From the NCBI RefSeq assembly GCF_033343995.1, contig NZ_CP137573.1, forward strand, positions 682,001 through 746,000: a stretch of 64,000 bases of DNA. Direction: 5' to 3'. Below, in pieces: positions 41,558 to 48,742 of the stretch. The first letter of the stretch is position 1; each line of letters begins with the position of its first letter. The notes under the pieces are model-generated. The model did no database searches and had not been told where the DNA came from. It worked only from the letters and a program-made list of their open reading frames with translations. The position numbers and the translations under genes are program-made. The stretch is from Streptomyces sp. HUAS YS2 (GTDB lineage: Bacteria > Actinomycetota > Actinomycetes > Streptomycetales > Streptomycetaceae).

Positions 41558-41958
41558 GCGCGCCCCCGCCCCCGCCCCCGCCGTACGAGGATCACCGCCC
41601 CGGCCACGGCGGCCACCGCCGCCAGGACGATCGCGAGGTTCCGCGCGTACGGCAGGGGCAGCGCGGAGGGGTTCGGCGGCTCTCCGGGTCGGACCAGCAG
41701 CGGCAGCGTGACCAGGATCAGGCTCCCCGCCACGACCAGCGCGCCGCGCAGCACGCCGCGGTACCGGCGTCCGACGAGCAGCAGCCCCACCGCGAGGACC
41801 AGCGGGGCGAGGAACCCGTCGTGCAGGACGAGCGCCCCGGCGAACCACACCAGCACGCCCGCCGGTTCGGGCTCGGAAGCCACCAGCCACGCGCCGATGC
41901 CGATCAGCGCGACGCCGAGCGCGCCGACCGCGTACCGCAGCACATCCGTGGCCTTCAC
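41533..41958 (-). CDS. Small membrane protein of the molybdopterin oxidoreductase operon
   Basis: 141 aa from GTG 41958, coupled to the stop of the upstream oxidoreductase gene (GTGA). It has about four hydrophobic segments (residues about 10-30, 35-55, 65-85, 105-125) and an Arg/Gly-rich charged tail. I recognise no named family. Coupling suggests a small partner or assembly factor of the membrane oxidoreductase. Its 3' end overlaps the methyltransferase gene on the other strand. Confidence 0.75.
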   Translation of the reverse strand: MKATDVLRYAVGALGVALIGIGAWLVASEPEPAGVLVWFAGALVLHDGFLAPLVLAVGLLLVGRRYRGVLRGALVVAGSLILVTLPLLVRPGEPPNPSALPLPYARNLAIVLAAVAAVAGAVILVRRGRGRGRAQRGADDD

Positions 41959-43133
41959 AGCACCTCCAGCCGGTGCACCCACTTGGTCTGCAGCACCCCG
42001 GGGCGGTTCGGGGCGATGATCCGGGCCGGGAAGCCGTGATCGAGGGAGAGGGTCCGACCGTTGAGGGTGAGGGCGAGCAGGCTCAGCGGATCGTCCGCGT
42101 ACTCGGCGCCCATCTCCATCACCCGGTAGGCGCCGCTCACCTCCAGCGAGGTCACCCGCACGGCGTCGCTCCCCGGTCGGCCACCCGCCCGCTCCAGCAG
42201 ATCCCGGATCCGTACGCCTTCCCAGCGGGCCTCGACGCTCCAGCCTTCGACGCAGGCGATCGGCAGCCGGGCCGCGGCCCGGGGCATCACGCGCAGGGCG
42301 TCGAGGGTGAGCGTGTACGGGCGCGGTCCGGCGACCTCGAGGCGCCAGGCCTCCATGCCCCGCTCGGACACTCCGGCCGCGGCGGCGGTCCTGTTCACCG
42401 GCAGCCCCTGCGGACCGTGGTCCGGGTGGCGGGGGGCCAGCAGGTCGAACGCCTTCAGCGGAGTGAAGGACTGCCCCACCGTCGTCAGCGTGACCACGCC
42501 GACGGCGGCTCCGGCACCGAGGAGCAGGGAACGGCGGTCCGGGCCGTCCTCGGCCGGCAGCGTGAGCGTCCCCTCCGAGCGCCTGCTCCAATGGGCCGTG
42601 ATCTCGGGCGCCTTGACCGCCAGGTGCAGCAGGATCGAGCCGGTCACGACCCAGGCGACGGCGAAGTGCACCGGTACGAAGGAGAAGGGCCAGGGGTACC
42701 ACTCGACGATGTTGAGCAGCCCGGTCAGCACCTGGAACACGGCCGAGGCGACAAGAACCGCGACGGACAGCCGCTCCAGGGCGTGCCGCACGGACCTCAC
42801 CGGCGGCCACACGAACAGCCGCGGGTACACCGCCCACAGCTTCACCAGGAGCAGCACGATCGCCGCGAGACCACTGGCGATGTGCAGCCCCTGGGTCAGC
42901 CGGTAGCCCCACACCGGGCGGGGCGGCAGATGGTTCGCGAGCCAGTCCGGCGGGTGTTGGAGGTAGTGGCTGACCAGCCCGGTGACGAAGCAGACCGCGA
43001 ACGCCGCGCCGAGCCACCGGCCCACGGCGGTCGCCGTTCGCGCGTCGTGCAGACGGCCGTTGAAGGCGGGTGGCCGGAGCGTGGGCAGGGCGGTCCGACG
43101 CGGCCTGGGCATGCGGGAGGTCATGACGTCCAT
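41955..43133 (-). CDS. Cytochrome b-like membrane domain fused to molybdopterin oxidoreductase domain
   Basis: 392 aa from ATG 43133 (inner ATG 43124 possible). Residues about 35-190 have four or five membrane helices with spaced histidines (VSHYLQHPPDW, GLHIASGLAA, FVPVHFAVAWVVTGSILLHLAVKAPE), like di-haem cytochrome b561-type domains. Residues about 210-392 are an oxidoreductase molybdopterin-binding domain of the sulfite-oxidase type, with the likely Mo-ligand cysteine in LPIACVEGWSVEARWEGV and LDHGFPARIIAPNRPGVLQTKWV. The redox reaction and substrate are unknown; electrons would pass through the membrane haems. It diverges from the GT87 gene. Confidence 0.87.
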   Translation of the reverse strand: MDVMTSRMPRPRRTALPTLRPPAFNGRLHDARTATAVGRWLGAAFAVCFVTGLVSHYLQHPPDWLANHLPPRPVWGYRLTQGLHIASGLAAIVLLLVKLWAVYPRLFVWPPVRSVRHALERLSVAVLVASAVFQVLTGLLNIVEWYPWPFSFVPVHFAVAWVVTGSILLHLAVKAPEITAHWSRRSEGTLTLPAEDGPDRRSLLLGAGAAVGVVTLTTVGQSFTPLKAFDLLAPRHPDHGPQGLPVNRTAAAAGVSERGMEAWRLEVAGPRPYTLTLDALRVMPRAAARLPIACVEGWSVEARWEGVRIRDLLERAGGRPGSDAVRVTSLEVSGAYRVMEMGAEYADDPLSLLALTLNGRTLSLDHGFPARIIAPNRPGVLQTKWVHRLEVL

Positions 43134-43169
43134 GACACCCCCGCTGGGCTCCGTGCGGAGCGTTCGACA

Positions 43170-43189
43170 CCTTACGAAACCCGAACGCC
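43170..43189. promoter_or_regulatory. Cluster motif, copy 3 (oxidoreductase/GT87 intergenic)
   Basis: On the minus strand GGCGTTCGGGTTTCGTAAGG matches copy 2 at 18 of 20 bases. It is flanked by GCGTTCG (43160-43166) and CGAACGC (43182-43188), a 7-bp inverted repeat. It lies 37 nt from the oxidoreductase start and 50 nt from the GT87 start. Confidence 0.55.
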
Positions 43190-43238
43190 TCGACGGGTCG
43201 GCCGCCGAAGTGGCCGGGCGCACTGCCAGGCTGCGCCC

Positions 43239-44624
43239 ATGTTCCGTGCCCGCTCGCTCTTCCTCGCCGCGCTGCTGCTCGCGGCCCTGACCGCCGCCCT
43301 GGCCGTCCTGCTGGGCGGGGACGCTCTCGGGGCCCGCTTCCTGGCGGGATACGCGGGGTGCTGGGCACTGTTCGCAGGTGCCTTGGTCGCCCTGCGCCGG
43401 GTTCCCGCCCACTCGGTGGTCCCGCTGGTACTAGCGGGGGCGGTCGCGGTCACCGTCGTCGGGCTGGTGGCGGAGCCGCGTACGAGCACGGACTCCTACC
43501 GGTACGCGTGGGACGGCCGCGTGCAGGCCGCCGGCCTCTCCCCGTACGACCACGTCCCCGCCGACCCGGCGCTCGCCCGCCTGCGCGACGGATGGCTCTT
43601 CCCCGACGCGGCCGGCTGCGCGCAGGAGCGCGGCCTCGCCCCGCTGGCCGACGGCGGGTGCACCCGCATCAACCGGCCTTCCGTGCACACGATCTACCCG
43701 CCCGTCGCCGAGGGCTGGTTCCTTCTGGTCGACACCGTCTCGCCGGTCGGAAGCCGCCACAAGGGGCTGCAGACCGGTGCCGTCGTCCTCTCGCTCGCGG
43801 TGACCGGGCTTCTGGTCGTCGTCCTGCGCCGTCGCGGCGATCCCCGGCGGGCGGCCCTCTGGGCCTGGTGCCCGGCCGTCCCCGTCGAGGCCGTGAACAA
43901 CGCCCATGTCGACGTCCTCGCCGTTCTGTTCTCCGTCGCGGCCCTCGCCGTGGTGTCGCGTCGGCGCGTCACCGGCGGCGTCCTGCTCGGTCTCGCGATC
44001 GCGGCGAAGCTGCTGCCCGCCGTCCTGCTCCCGGGCGCGCTCTCCGGCACGCGCCGGCCGCGCGCGGTCCTGTCGGTCGTGGCTCCGGCCATGACGGTCG
44101 TCGGGCTGCTGTACCTCCCGTACGTCCTGCTGTCCGACGGATCGGTCCTCGGTTACCTGGGCGGATACGCGCGGGAGGAAGGGTACGACGACGCGGGCGC
44201 GGGCGGGCGGTACGCCCTGCTGCGGCTCGTCCTGCCCGACGCGTGGGCGACGCCCGCCGTGCTGCTCGTCATGACGGCGGTGGCACTCGCCGTCTGGTGG
44301 CGCGGCGACCCCGAACGCCCCTGGCGCGGCGCCCTGTTCACCACCGGGACGGCCTTCCTGCTCCTCACCCCCGGCTACTCCTGGTACGCGCTCCTGCTCG
44401 TCGCCCTGGTGGCCCTGGACGGCCGGTGGGAGTGGCTGGGCCTCGCCCTCGCCGGCGCGGTCGCGTACCTCGCCGGGCCCACGGTGGGCCCGGGGGCCGC
44501 GACCGCCGCGTACGGGGCCGCGGCGGTGGCGGTGTGCGCCGGGGCGTGGCTGCGGCGCCACCGGGACCGAGCGACACCCACGGGGAGCCCGGTCCGGCCC
44601 TTCGGGGTCACCACGCGCCGATGA
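43239..44624 (+). CDS. Polytopic GT87-type mannosyltransferase-like protein
   Basis: 461 aa from ATG 43239. About eleven or twelve membrane helices. The first external loop has STDSYRYAWDGRVQAAGLSP followed by YDHVPADPAL, the acidic signature of polyprenyl-phosphomannose-dependent GT-C enzymes (GT87/PIG-M-like). Another loop has NRPSVHTIYPPVAEG. AKLLPAVLLPGAL resembles the typical K-P helix. It would add a lipid-carried sugar to an envelope acceptor on the outer membrane face. Its 3' end overlaps the sigma-factor gene by 17 bases. Confidence 0.87.
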   Translation: MFRARSLFLAALLLAALTAALAVLLGGDALGARFLAGYAGCWALFAGALVALRRVPAHSVVPLVLAGAVAVTVVGLVAEPRTSTDSYRYAWDGRVQAAGLSPYDHVPADPALARLRDGWLFPDAAGCAQERGLAPLADGGCTRINRPSVHTIYPPVAEGWFLLVDTVSPVGSRHKGLQTGAVVLSLAVTGLLVVVLRRRGDPRRAALWAWCPAVPVEAVNNAHVDVLAVLFSVAALAVVSRRRVTGGVLLGLAIAAKLLPAVLLPGALSGTRRPRAVLSVVAPAMTVVGLLYLPYVLLSDGSVLGYLGGYAREEGYDDAGAGGRYALLRLVLPDAWATPAVLLVMTAVALAVWWRGDPERPWRGALFTTGTAFLLLTPGYSWYALLLVALVALDGRWEWLGLALAGAVAYLAGPTVGPGAATAAYGAAAVAVCAGAWLRRHRDRATPTGSPVRPFGVTTRR

Positions 44625-45573
44625 GCGGGCTGTCCGGCTCGTGCCGCCGCCAGGCTTCGGTGAGGCGGACGAGGCGGGCCGGTGCGGCGATGCCGCGCAG
44701 GGTGGCGATCCTGCCGTCCGTGAGGTCGAACGTCACGGCGCCGACGACCCGGTCGCCGACGACGAAGAGGACGGCGGGGGCGCCGTTGACGGACGCGTAG
44801 TGGACGGCGGGCGTGCCGCCGGCCAGGCGCCGCTTCGCGGCCGTGGGCTTGAAGCCCGCCCGTGCGACGGCGGCGATGCGCTCCGCAGTGTCGAACCGCA
44901 GCAGCTTCTCGGCCAGGCCCGCGCCGTCGGAGATCGCGGTCGCGTCGTCGGTGAGCAGGGCCACCAGCTGTTCGGTGCGGCCCGATGAGGCGGCGGTGAG
45001 GAACTCCTCGACGATCCTGCGGGCGGCTGCCGGGTCGACTTCGCCGCCGCGGCGCGCGGCGGTGATGCGGCGCCGGGCCCGGTGGAGGTGCTGCTGGCTC
45101 GCGGACTCGGTGATGTCGAGGATCTCGGCGATCTCGGCGTGACTGTACGAGAACGCCTCGCGCAGGAGGTAGACGGCCCGTTCGTGGGGTGCCAGGCGCT
45201 CCATGAGCATCAGCATGGCCAGCGAGACGGACTCGCGCTGCTCGAAGGTGTCGGCGGGGCCGAGCATCGGGTCGCCGTCCAGGAGCGGTTCGGGCAGCCA
45301 GGCACCGGCGGTGCGTTCGCGGCGGGCCTGCGCCGAGCGGAGCCGGTCGAGGCAGAGGTGGGTGACGACCTTGGTCAGCCATGCCTCCGGCACCTTGATC
45401 CGCCGCCGGTCGGCGGCCTGCCAGCGCAGGAACGCGTCCTGCACGGCGTCCTCGGCGTCGGTGGCGGAGCCCAGGAGTCGGTACGCCAGCGAGGCCAGCC
45501 GGTTCCGGCTGGCCTCGAACCGGTCCGTGTCGAAGCGATCGGCGTCGAAGCGATCGGTGTCGGTGCTGTCCAC
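44608..45573 (-). CDS. ECF41-type sigma factor with SnoaL-like C-terminal domain
   Basis: 321 aa from GTG 45573, which has a good site (AAGGTGAT) 5 nt upstream; GTG 45582 would lie inside that site. Residues about 20-85 are sigma-2 (LASLAYRLLGSATDAEDAVQDAFLRW) and 130-185 sigma-4 (LLREAFSYSHAEIAEIL, SASQQHLHRARRRI). The C-terminal 110 residues are a SnoaL-like fold with SDGAGL in the place of the DGGGK motif; in ECF41 this domain acts as a built-in anti-sigma/modulator. The N-terminus carries a DTDRF triple repeat. It is 22 nt downstream of an FAD oxidoreductase, the usual kind of partner for ECF41. Confidence 0.9.
   Translation of the reverse strand: MDSTDTDRFDADRFDTDRFEASRNRLASLAYRLLGSATDAEDAVQDAFLRWQAADRRRIKVPEAWLTKVVTHLCLDRLRSAQARRERTAGAWLPEPLLDGDPMLGPADTFEQRESVSLAMLMLMERLAPHERAVYLLREAFSYSHAEIAEILDITESASQQHLHRARRRITAARRGGEVDPAAARRIVEEFLTAASSGRTEQLVALLTDDATAISDGAGLAEKLLRFDTAERIAAVARAGFKPTAAKRRLAGGTPAVHYASVNGAPAVLFVVGDRVVGAVTFDLTDGRIATLRGIAAPARLVRLTEAWRRHEPDSPLIGAW
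45517..45561. repeat. Three 15-bp in-frame repeats at the sigma-factor 5' end
   Basis: Units 45517-45531, 45532-45546 and 45547-45561 encode DTDRF, DADRF and DTDRF on the minus strand. Two units are almost identical in DNA (GAAGCGATCGGYGTC). They lengthen the acidic head before sigma-2 and could change copy number. Confidence 0.75.
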
Positions 45574-45595
45574 ACGGATCACCTTAGTCAGGCGG

Positions 45596-46795
45596 CTACG
45601 CCACCGCCTTCTCGGCGGACTTCCGTGGCGACGCGGCCAACCGGTGCCTGCGCCTGGGCAGTCCGAAGGTCGGGTGCGAGGTGGTCCACAGCGACATCCT
45701 GAGGATGGCGGCCTTGATCCGCGCGGCCTTCCGGCCGCCCACGAACTTGGGCTTCGCCATCGCCTCGCCGTCGACCATCTGCAGGATCCCGTCCCGCCGC
45801 CCGAGGCTGATGTGGTTGCCCGGGTACCCCAGCGAGGTGTTCGGGATCTTGCGGCCGGTCAGCCGCCCCACGATCGCGCCGGTGGCCTGCATCCCGGTGT
45901 AACCGGCCGAGGCGCAGGACATCGGCAACGGCCGGCCGTTGTCGCCGATGGCGTGGGCGCTGTCGCCGACGGCGTAGACGTCCGGGTGGGAGACCGACCG
46001 CATGGTGCGGTCGACGACGATCCGACCGTCCTCGGTGACCTCGAGACCGCCGACGGCGGCGATGGGGCCGACCGCGAACCCGGCCGTCCACACGGTCGCG
46101 TCGGACGTCAGGGCGGTTCCGTCGGCGCACAACACCCGTGTCGCTTCGACGGCTTCGACACGCGTGTGCTCCAGCACGGCGACGCCCAGCCGGGCGCAGG
46201 CCCGGCGCAGGTGGCCGCGGGCTGCGGCGGAGAGCCTGGCCCCCAGCTCGCCGCGGGCGATCAGCGTGACCGAAAGGCCGGGCCGGGATTCGGCGATCTC
46301 CGTGGCGGTCTCGATGCCGGTCAGCCCGTCTCCGACGACCAGCACACTGCCGCCCGCGCCCCGCTCCTCCAGGCCGTCCAGGCGCTCGCGCAGGCGCAGC
46401 GCCGAGGGCCGGGCGGCGATGTCGAAGGCGTGCCCGGCGACGCCGGGGACGCCGTGGTCGGCGCCGTGGCTCCCGAGCGCGTAGAGCAGCGTGTCGTATC
46501 CGAGCTCGCCGCCGCCGTCGGCGTCGGCCACGGCGACGACCCGGCGCTCGGGGTCGACGGCGGTGACCCTGGCCAGGCGCAGCCGTACGCCCGTGCCCGC
46601 GAAGACGTCGGCGAGCCGCGGAGCCTCGATCTCCTGCCCGGCCGCGAGCTGATGCAGCCGCAGCCGCTGGACGAAGTCCGGCTCGGCGTTGACCACGGTG
46701 ATCTCGGTGTCCGCCGGGTCCAGCCGACGCCCCAGGGTCCCGGCCACGTAGGCCCCGGCATAGCCGGCGCCGAGGACGACGATGCGGTGCTTCAT
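45596..46795 (-). CDS. NDH-2-like NAD(P)/FAD-dependent oxidoreductase
   Basis: 399 aa from ATG 46795. FAD loop HRIVVLGAGYAGAYVAGTLGRR at the N-terminus, NAD loop VLVVGDGLTGIETATEIAE near residue 150-170, the second FAD motif HPDVYAVGDSAHAIGDNG near 275-290, and a basic C-terminal tail. The overall plan matches type II NADH dehydrogenases and their relatives. The tail has no clear membrane helix. It precedes the ECF41 gene on the same strand, so the sigma factor may control it. Confidence 0.87.
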   Translation of the reverse strand: MKHRIVVLGAGYAGAYVAGTLGRRLDPADTEITVVNAEPDFVQRLRLHQLAAGQEIEAPRLADVFAGTGVRLRLARVTAVDPERRVVAVADADGGGELGYDTLLYALGSHGADHGVPGVAGHAFDIAARPSALRLRERLDGLEERGAGGSVLVVGDGLTGIETATEIAESRPGLSVTLIARGELGARLSAAARGHLRRACARLGVAVLEHTRVEAVEATRVLCADGTALTSDATVWTAGFAVGPIAAVGGLEVTEDGRIVVDRTMRSVSHPDVYAVGDSAHAIGDNGRPLPMSCASAGYTGMQATGAIVGRLTGRKIPNTSLGYPGNHISLGRRDGILQMVDGEAMAKPKFVGGRKAARIKAAILRMSLWTTSHPTFGLPRRRHRLAASPRKSAEKAVA

Positions 46796-46851
46796 GTGAT
46801 GCTCCTGTCCGTTCGCTTGCTCCCGGTGGTTGAGCGGGGCAGCATCCCGAT

Positions 46852-46883
46852 TCCTGACAGGATTCGAATGTGACGTGGGTCAC
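46852..46883 (-). promoter_or_regulatory. Dyads in the promoter of the oxidoreductase-sigma operon
   Basis: TCCTG-A-CAGGA (46852-46862) and GTGAC-GTGG-GTCAC (46870-46883) are perfect inverted repeats 57 to 88 nt upstream of the start. On the coding strand TGTCAGG (46853-46859) resembles the TGTCACA -35 element reported for ECF41 promoters, and CGCT follows 16 nt on instead of CGTC. The match is partial. Confidence 0.3.
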
Positions 46884-46934
46884 AGGCTGGGGGCCGCCCG
46901 GAGGGGACGTTTCGCCTCCGGGCGAACCAGGATT

Positions 46935-48707
46935 TCAGGCTCTGCGGGCGTGGAGGGCATGCGCGCCGAGGGCCAGCGGGGTGTGGCCGACGAGCACGAG
47001 GCCGCGCTCTTCGAGCAGGCGGGCGTAGTGGTCGGCGGTGCGCTCCCGGCCGCCGGTGTTGCACATCATGTGGAGGTCCCACGCGGTGGCGAGCGAGGGG
47101 GTGTCGTCGGTCGGCAGGAGGCGCTCGACGACGAGCAGGTCCGCGTGCCGGGGCATGGCCCCGGCACAGTGACCCAGGATGGCGCGGCAGAAGTCGTCGT
47201 CCCAGTCGTGCAGGACGCGGGACAGGATGTACACGTCGGCGCCCGGGGGTACGTCCGCGAAGTCGCCCGCCCGGTATTCGCACCGTGCGCCGGCCTCGGT
47301 GGCGGCCAGGTGCGCGCGTGCCGCCTCCAGGACCTGGGGGCGTTCGAGGAGGATGCCGCGCAGGGCGGGGTGGGCGGTGAGGATGCGGCCGAGGAGTTCT
47401 CCGGTGCCGCCGGCGATGTCGACGACGGTGCGGGGGCGGCCGGGGGCGGTCGCGGCGGCGGTGAGGACGGGGTGCGCTGGAAGCGGATCGAAGATGGGGG
47501 CGCTCGACACCATCGACTGATCGAAGAGGGCGGTGAGTTCGGGGTCGCGGGCGAAGTGGTCGAAGTGGTTCTCGCCGTAGAGATGCTCGAAGCCCGGTTG
47601 TCCGGTGCGTACGGCGTGGGCCAGGTGCGCGAAGGACTGGTAGAAGGGACCGCCGTACATCAGCGCCAGGGGCCGCATCGAGCGTGGGGCACCGGCGTCC
47701 AGCAGTGCGCCGACATCCGTGAGGCGGAAGCCGTCCGGGCCCTGGGAGACCACGCCCAGCATGGCGAGGTACCGCAGCAGGGTCCCCAGGCTCTGCGGGT
47801 CGGCGTCGACGGTCCGGGCCAGCTCCGGGACGCCGGACCCGGATTGACGGTTCATGGCCTCCGGCAGCCGGAGTTGCGCGCACGCCGCGAGGGCCTGGGT
47901 GGTCCAGGCGCCGGTCAGCAGGCGCAGGAGAGTTTCCGTGGGCTGCGTTTCACCGCGCTGTCGTGCGGGACCCGCAGCCGGGCGCCGGCCGAGGTGTTCG
48001 GTCAGTACGTCGCGGTGGTCGCCGCTCGCGTACAACTCCACGCGCCCGTACGGCGTCTTCGTGCCGACGGGGGCGGTGAAGTAGAAGACCGTGCCGTCCT
48101 CGTGCGGGTTGTAGCCGCCCCCGTCGGCGGCCGCTCCGTGCTGTGCGAAGCTCTCCAGCAGCCCCCGGAGCACCAGCGGGTCGGGCCGCGTGACGTCGAA
48201 GGCGAGGTGCGCCTCGTGGTCGGAGCCGCGTTCGTCGGCGGCGATCCCGGACAGTCCGGAGCCCGGCGGCACGGTCAGCGCGAACACCTCGACCGCCCGG
48301 TGCTCTCCGGCGGGACCGCGGACCTCGGGACGGAGAATCCTTACGTCAAGATCGGCGGCAGGGCGACCGCAGCGTGCGGCGAGGCGTTCGCGGACGACGA
48401 CGCTGGGCTGTGGCCGCGCGTCCGCCGGAAGCCCGCACGCCGCCAGCTCGGTCCGCAGCGTCTGCTCGTCCGGCGGGAAGACGAGCAGGGCGGCGTGCGC
48501 GAAGCTGCACCGGTCGGTGAGCGCCCGGAGTTCGGGGCCGTCGAGGCCGGGCAGCACGCGCGAGAGCAGGACGGAGGTGTCCTGCTCACGCACGAAGCCG
48601 GCCGTCGCGCTCAGTCGCCCGGCGTCGTCGACGACGACGTTCGCCGTCGTCGTGGCCATAGGCATGGGCATGGGCATGGGCATGGTGAAGGGATGTTCGG
48701 AGTGCAT
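46935..48707 (-). CDS. Long O-methyltransferase with uncharacterised N-terminal domain
   Basis: About 590 aa from ATG 48707; ATGs at 48683, 48677, 48671, 48665 and 48659 follow in the hexamer repeat and none has a strong ribosome site. Residues about 15-245 form a domain I do not recognise (CSFAHAALLVFPPDEQ, AHLAFDVTRPDPLVL, GGGYNPHEDGTVFYF). Residues about 260-590 are a class I O-methyltransferase of the PF00891 kind: dimerisation part WTTQALAACAQLRLPEAM, SAM motif VVDIAGGTGELLGRIL, then YILSRVLHDWDDD and HMMCNTGGRERT. It follows the aromatic hydroxylase gene by 35 nt on the same strand, as a hydroxylate-then-methylate pair. Confidence 0.83.
   Translation of the reverse strand: MHSEHPFTMPMPMPMPMATTTANVVVDDAGRLSATAGFVREQDTSVLLSRVLPGLDGPELRALTDRCSFAHAALLVFPPDEQTLRTELAACGLPADARPQPSVVVRERLAARCGRPAADLDVRILRPEVRGPAGEHRAVEVFALTVPPGSGLSGIAADERGSDHEAHLAFDVTRPDPLVLRGLLESFAQHGAAADGGGYNPHEDGTVFYFTAPVGTKTPYGRVELYASGDHRDVLTEHLGRRPAAGPARQRGETQPTETLLRLLTGAWTTQALAACAQLRLPEAMNRQSGSGVPELARTVDADPQSLGTLLRYLAMLGVVSQGPDGFRLTDVGALLDAGAPRSMRPLALMYGGPFYQSFAHLAHAVRTGQPGFEHLYGENHFDHFARDPELTALFDQSMVSSAPIFDPLPAHPVLTAAATAPGRPRTVVDIAGGTGELLGRILTAHPALRGILLERPQVLEAARAHLAATEAGARCEYRAGDFADVPPGADVYILSRVLHDWDDDFCRAILGHCAGAMPRHADLLVVERLLPTDDTPSLATAWDLHMMCNTGGRERTADHYARLLEERGLVLVGHTPLALGAHALHARRA
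48661..48685. repeat. GGGCAT hexamer repeat encoding Met-Pro
   Basis: Four near-perfect copies of GGCATG-type hexamers at the 5' end of the methyltransferase gene encode MPMPMPMPM on the minus strand. Copy changes would keep frame and change only the number of alternative ATG starts. Confidence 0.8.
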
Positions 48708-48742
48708 TCCCTGTCCGTGGGTGAAGGAGGGGTGAGGGCCGG

